A DNA stretch of 64,000 bases, from NCBI RefSeq assembly GCF_010726245.1, contig NZ_AP022561.1, forward strand, positions 3,038,001 to 3,102,000. The letters run 5' to 3'. How positions within the stretch are numbered: the stretch's first letter is position 1; every line of letters starts with the position of its first letter. Below are positions 15,957-25,129 of the stretch, piece after piece. The notes below the pieces were generated by a model. The model had not been told where the DNA came from, did no database searches, and saw only the letters and a list, made by a program, of their open reading frames with translations. A program made the position numbers and the translations under genes. Source of the DNA: Mycolicibacterium aichiense (GTDB taxonomy: Bacteria > Actinomycetota > Actinomycetes > Mycobacteriales > Mycobacteriaceae).

Positions 15957-17299
15957 GCCGGCTCCCGGAGTCCGGCGGCCAGCAGGTTGCCGCGGCTGTC
16001 CTCACCGGCCGGCCGTCCGCCCCGCCAGGTCTGACGGATCGCACCGGTCAGCGCACTGCCCTCATACGGGGTCACCGGGTGACGGTGCTGAAGCTCGGCA
16101 CCCCGGACCACCCACGAGGCGTCGGGGTCGAACACACAGAAGTCGGCGCGTCTGCCTGGGGCGATCGCTCCCCGGTCGGTCATGCCGGCGAGTTCAGCGG
16201 GCGCCTGCGCCATCCACCGGGATACCTCGTGCACGGCGAATCCGCGCCGGCGCGCCTGGGTCCACAGCGCGGGCAGTGCGATCTGCAGCGAGCTGATCCC
16301 ACCGAAGGCCCTGCCGAAGTCACCGCCGGTGAGGTCTTTATGGTGTGGCGCGCACGGCGAGTGGTCGGATACCACCATGTCGAGCGTTCCGTCGGCCAGG
16401 GCAGCCCAGAGCAGGTCGCGGTTGTCCCCACCGCGGATGGGCGGGCAGGCTGCGAACACCGTCCCACCCTCGGGGATGGTCTCGGCGGCGAAAGTCAGAT
16501 AGTGCGGGCATGTTTCGGCGGTGACGGGAAGTCCTGCCGCTTTGGCCTCGGCGATCATCGGCAGCACCTCGGCGCTCGACACGTGCACGATGTGGGCTCG
16601 GGCGCCGGTCGCGGCGACCGCGTCGAGCACCATGCGCACCGCATCCTCCTCGGCGGCGTCGGGCCGCGACCGAAGGAAGTCGTCATACGACCGCCCGGCC
16701 GGCTCCGGGCAATCTGTCAGTACCCGCTCGCTCTCGGCGTGCACCAGCAGCACTGAATCCAGTTCGGCCACAACGGCCATCGCCGTCCGAAGCTGGTCGG
16801 GGTCCAGCGGCGGAAAGTCGGCGTTTCCCGATTCGGACAGAAAGCATTTGAAGCCGAACACTCCCGCGCCGGCCAGCTCACCGAACGACTCGAGGTTGTC
16901 CGGCACGATGCCGCCCCAGAAACCGGTGTCGACATGGCAGGCGCCGTCTGCCGCGGACCGCTTGGCCTCCAACGCCGCCATCGTGGTCGTCACCGGGTCG
17001 CAGTCCAGCGGCATGTCCACCACCGTGGTGATGCCACCGGCCAACGCCGCCGCCGTCGCCGAGTCGAAGCCCTCCCAGTCGGTTCCCGGGTCGTCGATGT
17101 GCACATGGGTGTCCACCAGACCGGGCAACACCACCACATCAGGGCCGAAGACCGTTTCGCCGTCGCCGGCGAGCTTCTCGTCGACGCCGGCGACAACGCG
17201 GATCATGCCGTCCGCCAACCCGATCGCCGCGGGCCGGACCACGCCGTCGATCACCGCGCGCGGCGCGCGAATGACGTGCTCGACGGCGGCCGTGGTCAC
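15953..17299 (-). CDS. allB: Allantoinase / cyclic amidohydrolase
   Basis: This 448-residue dihydroorotase-family enzyme retains every metal ligand I can locate: DTHVHIDDPG (HxH), the carbamylated Lys in FGFKCFLSESG, VLLVHAESE, AHIVHVSSAEV and VVSDHSPCA. The Ser/Cys pattern around CPHYLTFAAETI also fits AllB. It hydrolyses the hydantoin ring of allantoin to allantoate, feeding the allantoicase. It overlaps the MBL-fold gene and the racemase-family gene by 4 bases each. A related hydantoinase activity cannot be excluded, but the neighbouring allantoicase favours allantoin. Confidence 0.92.
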   Translation of the reverse strand: MTTAAVEHVIRAPRAVIDGVVRPAAIGLADGMIRVVAGVDEKLAGDGETVFGPDVVVLPGLVDTHVHIDDPGTDWEGFDSATAAALAGGITTVVDMPLDCDPVTTTMAALEAKRSAADGACHVDTGFWGGIVPDNLESFGELAGAGVFGFKCFLSESGNADFPPLDPDQLRTAMAVVAELDSVLLVHAESERVLTDCPEPAGRSYDDFLRSRPDAAEEDAVRMVLDAVAATGARAHIVHVSSAEVLPMIAEAKAAGLPVTAETCPHYLTFAAETIPEGGTVFAACPPIRGGDNRDLLWAALADGTLDMVVSDHSPCAPHHKDLTGGDFGRAFGGISSLQIALPALWTQARRRGFAVHEVSRWMAQAPAELAGMTDRGAIAPGRRADFCVFDPDASWVVRGAELQHRHPVTPYEGSALTGAIRQTWRGGRPAGEDSRGNLLAAGLREPA

Positions 17300-18129
17300 G
17301 GCGGCGGCACCGGGCCGAACCGCTCCGCGAAGGCCCTCGTCAGCTCTGGCCAGACATGCGGGTCGTGGCCGGGCACCAGCTCGTATCCCTTGTCGGTGGC
17401 CAGCCTCTTCAGCTTGCGGATCGGCTCGACCGTGTCGGCCGGGTCGACGTCGATGAACCCGCCGATCGCCAACTCGTGCTCGATGTTCTCGGTGAGGTCG
17501 GCGGCGTCGAACGCGAACACGAACCCGCCGCCGCCCACCGACTCGTCGAGATCGACGACGAAGCTCTGATGCCCCGGCGTGTGCCCGTAGGTGGGCACCG
17601 CGGTGATACCGGGCGCGATCTCGGCTTCACCGTCGGCCAGCACCCAGTCGATGCGGGGATCGTCGAAGTCGATGCGGGCGATGGCATGTCGTTCCGGCTC
17701 CGGGTGGTTCGAGAGCCCGTACTCCAGCTCGCGCCGCTGCGCATGCACCGGGACCTTGCCGGCGAACAACTTCACGCCGCCGGCGTGGTCGTGGTGCAGG
17801 TGCGACAGCGCCACGAGGTGGATGTCGTCGACGTCGATGCCGATGTCGTGCAGCGACTCCTCGATCGGCTCACCCGGCCCCGGCAGAACCGGGATGTACT
17901 CGACGGTCGGATAGAACCGCCGGTACAGCGCCGGATCCCGGATCAGCGCGGTGTTGAAGCCGGTGTCGAGCAGCACCCAGCCGCCATCGGTCTGCAACAA
18001 CACCCCCGGAACCGGTTCACGCAGCCGGAGTTCCGGTGGCGAGCCGTACACCGACACCGCCTTCGGTAACTCCTCCCACCCGAGCGTCAGCAGGACGATA
18101 CGACGAACCTTGCCATCTCCGAGACCCAC
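17296..18129 (-). CDS. Metallo-beta-lactamase-fold hydrolase, AHL-lactonase-like
   Basis: The protein is 277 residues from GTG 18129, the first start after the substrate-binding protein stop at 18135. Zinc motifs are SHLHHDHAGG, PTYGHTPGHQS, the FDAAD bridging aspartate and the C-terminal VPGHDPHVW. The order matches N-acyl homoserine lactonase-like MBL proteins. Sequence upstream of 18129 in the same frame is shadow of the neighbouring gene. Its 3' end overlaps allantoinase by 4 bases. It probably opens a lactone or amide ring in the imported substrate or an intermediate. Quorum quenching is not supported by context. Confidence 0.82.
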   Translation of the reverse strand: MGLGDGKVRRIVLLTLGWEELPKAVSVYGSPPELRLREPVPGVLLQTDGGWVLLDTGFNTALIRDPALYRRFYPTVEYIPVLPGPGEPIEESLHDIGIDVDDIHLVALSHLHHDHAGGVKLFAGKVPVHAQRRELEYGLSNHPEPERHAIARIDFDDPRIDWVLADGEAEIAPGITAVPTYGHTPGHQSFVVDLDESVGGGGFVFAFDAADLTENIEHELAIGGFIDVDPADTVEPIRKLKRLATDKGYELVPGHDPHVWPELTRAFAERFGPVPPP

Positions 18130-18134
18130 TCGCG

Positions 18135-19715
18135 TCAGCCCACCGACAGCGCGGCCAACCGCAGCGAGTTCGGATCGGTCACCACGTGCGCCTGCTCGAT
18201 ACCCTTCAGCCACGGCTGGGCGACCATGAAATCGTTGACATTGGCGATGTTCAGCCAGCAACCGGTCTTCACCGCTTCCTCACCGGCGGTGGAGAAGTCC
18301 GCGAGGTCACCGGTGGGCAGACCCTTGGCCAACGCGTCGGTGATCGGCGGGGCCGAGCACCCGAAGAAGTTCAGGCCACCGTCGGCATCCCAGGAGATGT
18401 GCCCCCACGTGTAGGGCGACGGTGCATCAGGCCAGCCGAGGTAGGTCATGATCTCCGGTGCCGCCTGACCGTCACCGCCGACCCAGCCGTAGATCTCCGA
18501 CGTCGGGTAGGCCTGGACCTTGGCATTGAGTCCGGCCGCGGCCAGCTGGGTCTGAATCAGGTTGGAAATCAACTGGTTATCGGGGTTCGATGAGTCGTAG
18601 CCGATGGTGACGGACTTCTGGTCGGCCGGCAGGCTCGCAGCCAGCGTGGTCAGAACGGACGGATCATGGGTCACCGACTGCTTGCCATACTCAGCGGCCA
18701 TCATGTTCGCCGGGTAGATCTGGTCAGCCTTCTTGCCGCGGCCGAAGTAGGTCTGCTTGACCAATTCGTCGACGTCGATCGCCTGCATGACGGCGTTGCG
18801 GTTCTTCGCGTCGGTCATCATCCCCTTCTTGGGGTTGATGTAGACGAAGTTCGACATCATGGTCGGCAGTGAGTAATTCGCGAACGCCTTGTTGTCCAGA
18901 TAGGACTGCACGGCCGAGGACGGCAGGTCGTGCAGGATCGCGCCGAGCTGACCGTTGTTGAACTGCAGCTGCTGCGCCGAGACGTCGGTGATCACCGGCA
19001 GTTCGACCTTCTCGAAGTACGGCTTGGCGCCCCAGTAGTCGCCGAAGGCGGTCAGCTGGTACTTCGAGCCGACCTCGGCGGCGGTCAGCGTGTACGGGCC
19101 GGTGCCCAGGTCATGGGTGGTCAGATAACCCTGCGCGTGGTCGGTGCCCCCGTTCTTCTGCAGGCCGTCAGGACTCATCATCCGCGGACCGTATGGGCAG
19201 GCCAGGTAGTCCAGGAACGCCGAGTTCGGCGCCTTGAGCGTGACGGTCACGTCGTAATCGCCCTGGGTGGTTACCGATTCGACGTCGGAGACCATGTAAG
19301 CGGGCCCCTGATTCACCGCCGCGCGCCGGTCGAAGGACGCCTTGACCGCCGCCGAGGTGAAGGGAGTGCCGTCGTGGAACTTCACCCCCTGACGCAGCTT
19401 GAAGTTGAACACCTTGTTGTCCGGCGAGGCCGTCCACTCGGTGGCCAGCAGCGGCTGGAGCTCCGCCTTGTCGGTGCCGGCCTTGTACTGCAGCAGACCC
19501 TCATAGGTGTTGGTGGTCAGCAGCAGGCCCTGGCCTGCGTAGTAGATGTCGGGGTCCGGCGGCTGGCCCGGATCCTGCAGGAACGACAGCTTCAGCACCT
19601 TGTCGGTCGGCGCCGCGTTCGGAGTGCTGCTGCCCCCGGAATTCGAACCGCCACAGGCGGTCAGAGCCAGGGCTGCGGTCGCGCCGATCGCGAGCAGCGT
19701 AGTGAGTTTCTTCAT
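18135..19715 (-). CDS. ABC transporter substrate-binding lipoprotein, family 5 (Opp/Dpp type)
   Basis: This 526-residue protein has a lipoprotein signal peptide MKKLTTLLAIGATAALALTACGG, with the lipobox LTAC giving a diacylated Cys. It continues as a family 5 binding protein (TYEGLLQY, WTASPDNKVFNFKLRQGVKFHDGTPFTSAAVKASFDR). Family members bind peptides, nickel, glutathione or opines. Here it is embedded in a ureide operon, so the ligand may be a ureide-containing or N-heterocyclic compound. ATG 19715 overlaps the isochorismatase stop by 4 bases. Long in-frame sequence upstream is arginine-rich shadow. Confidence 0.9.
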   Translation of the reverse strand: MKKLTTLLAIGATAALALTACGGSNSGGSSTPNAAPTDKVLKLSFLQDPGQPPDPDIYYAGQGLLLTTNTYEGLLQYKAGTDKAELQPLLATEWTASPDNKVFNFKLRQGVKFHDGTPFTSAAVKASFDRRAAVNQGPAYMVSDVESVTTQGDYDVTVTLKAPNSAFLDYLACPYGPRMMSPDGLQKNGGTDHAQGYLTTHDLGTGPYTLTAAEVGSKYQLTAFGDYWGAKPYFEKVELPVITDVSAQQLQFNNGQLGAILHDLPSSAVQSYLDNKAFANYSLPTMMSNFVYINPKKGMMTDAKNRNAVMQAIDVDELVKQTYFGRGKKADQIYPANMMAAEYGKQSVTHDPSVLTTLAASLPADQKSVTIGYDSSNPDNQLISNLIQTQLAAAGLNAKVQAYPTSEIYGWVGGDGQAAPEIMTYLGWPDAPSPYTWGHISWDADGGLNFFGCSAPPITDALAKGLPTGDLADFSTAGEEAVKTGCWLNIANVNDFMVAQPWLKGIEQAHVVTDPNSLRLAALSVG

Positions 19716-20353
19716 CGGGCGGCTCCTTCGAGTACCGGGGTGGTCAGGGATGCAAAGGCGTCGAGGATCTCCTCGGTGGTCCGCGTTGCGCCGGTTTGCA
19801 GGTATTCCATGGCGTCCAGTGCGGCATCGTGCCGGTAGATCGACGAACCGCCGACACAGTCGGACACCACCCGCACGTGGAAGTCGCGCTGATGGGCATC
19901 GGCGAAGGTGTAGTGCACACATACGTCGGTCAGGCCGCCGATCAGGATCAGCGTGTCGGCCTTCAGCCCGGACAGCACGATCTCGAATTCGGTTCCGATG
20001 AAACCGGAATAGCGCCGCTTGACGATGTGGAACTCGTGGTTGGGGCCGGTGAAGTCGGGTAACAGCTCGGGATGCAGCGGGGTGCCCGGCCTGCCGTCGA
20101 TGCAGTGCGGTCCTTCGACACCGTCGAGTTCCCGGCCGAAGTCGATGCCGCTGGCGCGGTGCACTTCCTGGAAGAACACGATCGGGATCGTCGCGGCACG
20201 CGCGGCGGCGATCAGCTGCCGCGCCCGGCCGATTCGATCGGCGTATCCAGCCATGTGCGGGATGCCCACCTCCTCGACGGGCATGTCGCCACTTTCTTGC
20301 ATGTCGACGACGACCAAGACCGGATTGCCCACTATCAGTGGCTGTTTCGGCAC
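19712..20353 (-). CDS. Isochorismatase-fold cysteine hydrolase (amidase)
   Basis: This 213-residue protein carries the Asp-Lys-Cys triad of the family. Asp is in VLVVVDMQES, Lys in HIVKRRYSGF and the nucleophile Cys in GGLTDVCVHYTFADA, which also shows the conserved cis-peptide neighbourhood. Relatives hydrolyse C-N bonds of N-carbamoyl compounds, biuret, ureidoacrylate or nicotinamide. In this operon a carbamoyl/ureido amidohydrolase role is most likely. It starts directly against the permease stop (20354) and is coupled to the binding protein gene, an unusual position inside a transporter operon. Confidence 0.85.
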   Translation of the reverse strand: MPKQPLIVGNPVLVVVDMQESGDMPVEEVGIPHMAGYADRIGRARQLIAAARAATIPIVFFQEVHRASGIDFGRELDGVEGPHCIDGRPGTPLHPELLPDFTGPNHEFHIVKRRYSGFIGTEFEIVLSGLKADTLILIGGLTDVCVHYTFADAHQRDFHVRVVSDCVGGSSIYRHDAALDAMEYLQTGATRTTEEILDAFASLTTPVLEGAAR

Positions 20354-21358
20354 CTATCCTCCTGTAACTGCGATGCGGGGGTCTGCGGCGGCCTGGAGAA
20401 GATCCACGACCGTGTTGATGAAGACGTAGAGGGCGCCGAGCATCAGCGTGACGCCGGCGATCGCCGGGAAGTCGGCCACCGGAATGCTCTGAGCGATGTA
20501 CTGGCCGATGCCCGGCCAGCCGAAGACCTGCTCGACCACCAGCACGCCGGCGAACATCAGGCCGACCTGCAGCCCGGTCATCGACAACGCCGAACCGACG
20601 CAGTTGCGCAGCACGTGACCGGCCACTATTCGGCTCTCCGACAAGCCTTTCGCGCGTGCGGTTCGCACATAGTCGCTGTCCATGTCGGTGAGCAGACTGG
20701 ACCGAAGCACCCGGCCGATGGCGACCGCCGGGCCCAATGCCAGCACCAGGGCAGGCAGGATCAGGTGGTGCAGGGCATCGGTGACGACGTCGAAACGCCC
20801 GCTGAGCAGTCCGTCGACGGTGAGCAATCCGGTGGGGCCGGTCGGCGGATTGCTGATACCGATGCGCCCGTTGGCCGGCACCCAGCCCAGCTTCTGGTAG
20901 AAGACGATCAGCCCGAGGATGCCGAGCAGGAACATCGGCGCCGAGGACCCGGTGAACAGGATCGCCCGCAGCACAGCCGAACCGCGCCACTTCAAAGTGG
21001 TGCTGAATGCCAGCAGCACGGCCAGAACCAGTGCGATACCGATACCGTAGATGGCCAGTTCCAGGGTGGCCGGGAAGAAGCTACCGAGATCGGAGGCGAC
21101 GGCGTGCCGAGTCCGGTACGACGTTCCGAGGTCGCCCTGGACCGCTCCGGTGAGGTAGTGCCAGAACTGGGTCACGATCGGATCGTTGAGGCCCAACGCT
21201 TCTCGGCGCGCGGCCACCGCCGAGGCCGACGCCTGTGCACCCATCTGGGCCTTGACCGGATCCAGTGGCGAAATATGTTGCAGCACAAACATCACGGCGG
21301 TCAGTGCGACCAGGATCACCAGCGTCGCGGCCAGTCGGGAGGCGATGAACGTTTTCAC
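20354..21358 (-). CDS. ABC transporter permease, DppB/OppB type
   Basis: This 334-residue protein has six membrane segments. The N-terminus (MKTFIASRLAATLVILVALTAVMFVL) and the EAA-loop segment DYVRTARAKGLSESRIVAGHVLRNC are diagnostic of DppB-type permeases. The loop HISPLDPVKAQMG after helix 1 also fits. It forms the membrane channel with the DppC-type permease encoded 11 bases upstream. Confidence 0.92.
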   Translation of the reverse strand: MKTFIASRLAATLVILVALTAVMFVLQHISPLDPVKAQMGAQASASAVAARREALGLNDPIVTQFWHYLTGAVQGDLGTSYRTRHAVASDLGSFFPATLELAIYGIGIALVLAVLLAFSTTLKWRGSAVLRAILFTGSSAPMFLLGILGLIVFYQKLGWVPANGRIGISNPPTGPTGLLTVDGLLSGRFDVVTDALHHLILPALVLALGPAVAIGRVLRSSLLTDMDSDYVRTARAKGLSESRIVAGHVLRNCVGSALSMTGLQVGLMFAGVLVVEQVFGWPGIGQYIAQSIPVADFPAIAGVTLMLGALYVFINTVVDLLQAAADPRIAVTGG

Positions 21359-21369
21359 CTGCGGGCCTC

Positions 21370-22239
21370 CTAGCTCGTCTTCATCAGGTTGCGCAGGCTG
21401 TCACCGGCGACGTTGCCGATCACTGCGAGGACAAGGACACCCAGGCCGGGCATCACCGGCACCCACCACTGCTGCAGGAAATAGCTCAGGTTGCGGGCGG
21501 CGTCGGCGCCGAGTTCCGGGGCGGGGGCCGATTGCCCGAGGCCGAGGAACGACAGCGCAGCCAGCGTGAGGATCAACGTGCCGAGGTCGAGGCTGGCGGC
21601 CACCAGCGCATTGGGCACAGCGCCGGGCAGCAGGTGGCGGGTGGCGACCCGGACGGGTCCGACCCCGGCCAGCCGGGCGGCCTCGACGTGGGGCCGGGCC
21701 GCCAACCGCGCGACCTCACCGCGAACCAGCCTCGCGTAGAACGGCCACCACACGATCGACACCGCGATCAGGGTGTGCACGAACCCGGGTCCCAGTGCGG
21801 CGACGACGGCGATGGCCAGCACCGGCGCGGGCAGCGACAGGAAGCCGTCGGTGATCCGCATCAAGGTTGCGTCCAGCCAGCCGCCGGTCGCGCCTGCGAT
21901 GAGCCCGACGAGCCCTCCGATGAGCAGCCCGACGCCGACCACCACCAGGGCCGCGAACCAGCTCGACCGGATGCCGAACAGCACGCGGCTCAAGATGTCC
22001 CGTCCGACGCTGTCGGTACCGAGCAGGAAGCCGTTCTTGCCGGGCGCCTGCAGCGGCATACCCACCGGCACCAGCGGGTCATGCGGGGCCAGCAGTGGCA
22101 CGGCGACGGCGATCACCGTCACCAGCAGCAGCAACGACACACCAAGCCAATTGACGATCAGCGCACGGTCTTTCGGTAGCGCCGACATCCTCTTCGCGCG
22201 GCTGCGCAACAGTGCCGGGGCGGGGACTGCGATGGCCAT
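21370..22239 (-). CDS. ABC transporter permease, DppC/OppC type
   Basis: This 289-residue protein starts at ATG 22239, sharing a base with the ATPase stop (TGATG). It has the DppC hallmarks HDPLVPVGMPLQAPGKNGFLLGTDSVGRDILSRVLFG after the first helix and the EAA loop HVEAARLAGVGPVRVATRHLLPG. Five to six membrane segments are visible. An in-frame extension to 22347 lies inside the ATPase gene and is not supported. Confidence 0.92.
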   Translation of the reverse strand: MAIAVPAPALLRSRAKRMSALPKDRALIVNWLGVSLLLLVTVIAVAVPLLAPHDPLVPVGMPLQAPGKNGFLLGTDSVGRDILSRVLFGIRSSWFAALVVVGVGLLIGGLVGLIAGATGGWLDATLMRITDGFLSLPAPVLAIAVVAALGPGFVHTLIAVSIVWWPFYARLVRGEVARLAARPHVEAARLAGVGPVRVATRHLLPGAVPNALVAASLDLGTLILTLAALSFLGLGQSAPAPELGADAARNLSYFLQQWWVPVMPGLGVLVLAVIGNVAGDSLRNLMKTS

Positions 22240-24236
22240 CAGCGCGCCTTCCGTTCGATACAGGCGACCTGGTGCGGGCTGCCGGGAGTGCCTTCCAGGC
22301 GGACGTCGAGCTCGATGTCGCTGCAGGTGTCGATCGCGATCGGGCACCGCGGGTGGAAGGCGCAGCCGGTCGGCGGTGACAGTGGGCTGGCGGGTTCGCC
22401 TGCCAGCACCCGGCAGTCGCGACCCAGGTCGGGGATCGCGTCGACCAGCGCCTGGGTGTAGGGATGTGTCGGGCGTCCGATCACGTCTTCGGCGGGGCCG
22501 ATCTCCACGATGCGCCCCAGATACATCACCGCTATGCGGTCGGCGACCACCCGCGCCACCGACAGGTCGTGGGTCACGAACACCACCGACATGTCCAGGG
22601 TGCGGCGCAGTTCGCCGATCAGGTTGAGCACCGAAGCGGCCAGCGACACATCGAGCGCGCTGGTCGGCTCGTCGCAGAGCAGCACCTGCGGCGGGATCAC
22701 GGTGGCCCGCGCCAGCGAGACGCGTTGCCGCTGGCCGCCGGAGAGCTGCGCGGCCCGCGACTTGACCACATCCTGCGGAAGGCCGACTCGCTCCAGCACC
22801 GCTGCGACAGCGTCCTTGCGCTCGCTGCGTGACATCGAGGTGCCACGCAGCCGTTCACCGATCAGCTCGCCGACGGACAACCACGGTGTCAGTGAGGCAC
22901 CGGCGTCTTGGAAGACCATCTGCGGGCGGGTGTCGCCGGCCAGTTCGACTTCGCCGGTGGTCGCCTTCTCCAAGCCGGCGATGATGCGCAGCAGCGTCGA
23001 CTTGCCCGAGCCGCTCTCCCCGACCAGCGCCACCGACTCGCCGTGCGCGACGGTCAGCGACACTCCGCGCAGCGCCTGCAGTTTGCCCCCGGATGCCCCG
23101 GAGCGGTCCAGCCTGCGACGGCGCACGGTGAACGTCTTGGTGACGGTGCGGGCGTCGACGGCGGGCGGCTGTTCGAGAGAGATCTCGGCACGATCCGGGA
23201 AAGCCTCGACCTCGGCGGCGACGATGCCGGCCAACTCGGTGCGCATCTGCGCAGGCTCGATGATGCAGGCGCTCACCCGGTTCTCCGCGCATGCCACCGG
23301 ATCCGGCGGGGTTGCGGAGCATTCGGTGCGGGCCAGCGCACACCGCGGCACGAACGCGCACCCGGGCAGTGGCGCGCTCGGGCTGGGCACCTGGCCGGCC
23401 ATCGCCGCCAGCGGACGGTCCCGCGCCGTGTCCAGCGTCAACCGCGACTGCAACAGGCCGTGAGTGTAGGGATGCGCGGGAGCGGCGAGAACGTCGGCGG
23501 TGGGTCCTATTTCAGCGATCCGCCCGGCGTAGAGCACGGCGATGCGGTCGGCGATCTGCGCGGCGACGCCGAGGTCGTGGGTGATCAGAACGATGCTGCA
23601 GCCGATCTCGGCACGCAGCCGCTGCAGCAGCGCCAGCACCTGCGCCTGCACGGTCACGTCGAGTGCGGTGGTCGGCTCGTCGGCGATGATCAATTCGGGG
23701 TTCCCGGCCACCGCGATCGCGATCATCACCCGCTGGCGCAATCCGCCGGACAGTTCGTGCGGATAGGCCCGCATCCGCCGTTCGGGATCCGGAATGCCAA
23801 CTGCGGTCAGCAGTTTCAGGGCCTCGTCGCTGCTGCCTGCCACTTCCTCGACTTGCTTGCCGATCCGCATCGTCGGGTTCAGCGACGTCATCGGATCCTG
23901 GAACACCGCGCCGAGGTCGAGCCGGCGAACCTTGCGCAGCTGCTTGGCAGCGCCGGTGAGCATGTCGGTTCCGCAGACCGCAACACTGCCCGCGGTCTTA
24001 GCGGAGCCGAGCAGGCCGAGCATGCTGAATCCCAGAACGCTCTTGCCCGAGCCGGATTCGCCAACCAGGCCCACGATTTCTCCGGGCGCGATCTGCAGCG
24101 ACACTCCGCGCAGCGCGTGCACGTCCTTGCCGTTGCGGCGGAACGTGACACAGAGATCATCCACCGCGGCGACCACATCACCCGGCGTCGTCGCCGGTGC
24201 GTCAGGTCGCAGCGCGACACTTGCGGCGCTCGCCAT
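22239..24236 (-). CDS. Fused dual ATPase of Opp/Dpp-type ABC importer (DppD-DppF)
   Basis: This 665-residue protein has two complete ABC domains. Domain 1 has Walker A GESGSGKS at residues 59-66, signature LSGGLRQR, Walker [13 protein letters not shown] and the oligopeptide C-terminal Cys-containing region ([15 protein letters not shown]). Domain 2 has Walker A GESGSGKS near 406-413, signature [20 protein letters not shown] and [15 protein letters not shown]. The two Cys-rich tails are typical of DppD/OppF. ATG 24236 has GGGAG 8 bases upstream; an upstream in-frame GTG (24266) is weaker. It is the first gene of the ureide operon. Confidence 0.92.
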   Translation of the reverse strand: MASAASVALRPDAPATTPGDVVAAVDDLCVTFRRNGKDVHALRGVSLQIAPGEIVGLVGESGSGKSVLGFSMLGLLGSAKTAGSVAVCGTDMLTGAAKQLRKVRRLDLGAVFQDPMTSLNPTMRIGKQVEEVAGSSDEALKLLTAVGIPDPERRMRAYPHELSGGLRQRVMIAIAVAGNPELIIADEPTTALDVTVQAQVLALLQRLRAEIGCSIVLITHDLGVAAQIADRIAVLYAGRIAEIGPTADVLAAPAHPYTHGLLQSRLTLDTARDRPLAAMAGQVPSPSAPLPGCAFVPRCALARTECSATPPDPVACAENRVSACIIEPAQMRTELAGIVAAEVEAFPDRAEISLEQPPAVDARTVTKTFTVRRRRLDRSGASGGKLQALRGVSLTVAHGESVALVGESGSGKSTLLRIIAGLEKATTGEVELAGDTRPQMVFQDAGASLTPWLSVGELIGERLRGTSMSRSERKDAVAAVLERVGLPQDVVKSRAAQLSGGQRQRVSLARATVIPPQVLLCDEPTSALDVSLAASVLNLIGELRRTLDMSVVFVTHDLSVARVVADRIAVMYLGRIVEIGPAEDVIGRPTHPYTQALVDAIPDLGRDCRVLAGEPASPLSPPTGCAFHPRCPIAIDTCSDIELDVRLEGTPGSPHQVACIERKAR

Positions 24237-24295
24237 GCAGAGTCTCCCGAAGGTCAGAGGGTCCACGAGGATGCGCTCATCGGTGAGCCATCAGC

Positions 24296-24309
24296 CTGTC
24301 GACTGACAG
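24296..24309. promoter_or_regulatory. CTGTC-N4-GACAG palindrome, operon-proximal operator candidate
   Basis: A perfect 5-base inverted repeat with a 4-base spacer lies 60 bases before the ABC ATPase start. It has the same half-sites and spacing as the stronger palindrome at 24388-24407, and both lie in the region between the divergent TetR and ABC genes. Repression of the operon by the TetR protein is inferred. Confidence 0.5.
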
Positions 24310-24387
24310 TTTTACGGGCCTCTCGTTGCGGTGGGTGTCGCTGGCGTAACCAAACCAAGACGGCGCGTAACCGATAGGTATCCCGCG

Positions 24388-24407
24388 TTTCTGTCATGTG
24401 ACAGAAA
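24388..24407. promoter_or_regulatory. 20-bp palindrome TTTCTGTC-N4-GACAGAAA, operator candidate
   Basis: The sequence TTTCTGTCATGTGACAGAAA is symmetric except for its central two bases. It lies 48 bases before the tetR-like ATG and about 150 bases before the ABC operon start. It extends the CTGTC-N4-GACAG core also found at 24296-24309. A third, degenerate copy (CTGTC-N4-CGCAG) is at 24418-24431. The spacing suits a TetR dimer. Confidence 0.6.
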
Positions 24408-24454
24408 ATCCGCGGGTCTGTCTTTTCGCAGGTGATGTAGGTCAACATCGGACC

Positions 24455-25120
24455 ATGGAGACGACGCGGGCGGGCCGTCCGCGCTTGACCGAACGACGCA
24501 GACCCGGCACGACCGCCCGGGACGAGATCCTCGACGCGGCGGCGGAGCTGTTCACCAGCCGCGGCTACGCCAGCACCTCGACCCGGGCCATCGCCGAGGC
24601 GGTCGGCATCCGGCAAGCCTCGCTGTACCACTACTTCAAAACCAAGGACGAGCTGCTCTCCGCGCTCCTGCACCAGACCGTGACGCCGACCCTTACGTTC
24701 CTGTCCGGGCTCGAACAGGGCAGCGACCCACGCTCGGCCGCAGCGACCTTGCACGCCCTGGCCGCCTTCGACGGCGCCCAGCTGCTGACCTCACAGTGGA
24801 ACCTGGGTGCTCTCTACCTGTTGCCCGAGCTCCGGGAAGCGCGGCTGGCCACCTTCTGGACAGAGCGTGAGCGACTGCGACAGGCCTACCTCGACCTCAG
24901 CCGCGCTGTCCTGGCGGCGACCGGGATCACCGACGACGCGGCCGACCTCCCCTTCCGTCTGGTCGAGTCCCTGGTGAACATGTGGATACCGCCACCACAC
25001 CCGGACCCCGCCGCGCTCGCCCGCCACGTTGCCGATGCCTGCCTGCGCGTCCTCGGGGTCACCGAGGACCAGCTGGCTGCGCTCAGCGCGTCCGAACCCG
25101 CCAGGGCAGGACATTTGTAG
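24455..25120 (+). CDS. TetR/AcrR family regulator, divergent from the ureide operon
   Basis: This 221-residue protein has the TetR DNA-binding domain at residues 20-70: ARDEILDAAAELFTSRGYASTSTRAIAEAVGIRQASLYHYFKTKDELL split across helices 1-4. The C-terminal ligand domain is unassigned. ATG 24455 gives METTRAGRPRLTERR; an earlier in-frame start (24398) would run across the palindrome and is not supported. The divergent arrangement and two matching palindromes argue that it represses the ABC/allantoinase operon and itself. The inducer may be the imported compound or a degradation intermediate. Confidence 0.88.
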   Translation: METTRAGRPRLTERRRPGTTARDEILDAAAELFTSRGYASTSTRAIAEAVGIRQASLYHYFKTKDELLSALLHQTVTPTLTFLSGLEQGSDPRSAAATLHALAAFDGAQLLTSQWNLGALYLLPELREARLATFWTERERLRQAYLDLSRAVLAATGITDDAADLPFRLVESLVNMWIPPPHPDPAALARHVADACLRVLGVTEDQLAALSASEPARAGHL

Positions 25121-25129
25121 TATCAGCCC

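Noticed and set aside
17296..18129. Quorum-quenching AHL lactonase
   Set aside because: The fold fits, but the gene is locked inside a ureide operon, and no quorum-sensing genes are nearby.
19716..20990. N-terminal extension of the substrate-binding protein to about 951 residues
   Set aside because: The extension is arginine-rich and overlaps two other genes; a lipoprotein signal peptide starts at 19715.
22908..24377. 489-codon plus-strand frame opposite the ABC ATPase
   Set aside because: It lies antisense to two complete ABC domains and has no domain of its own.
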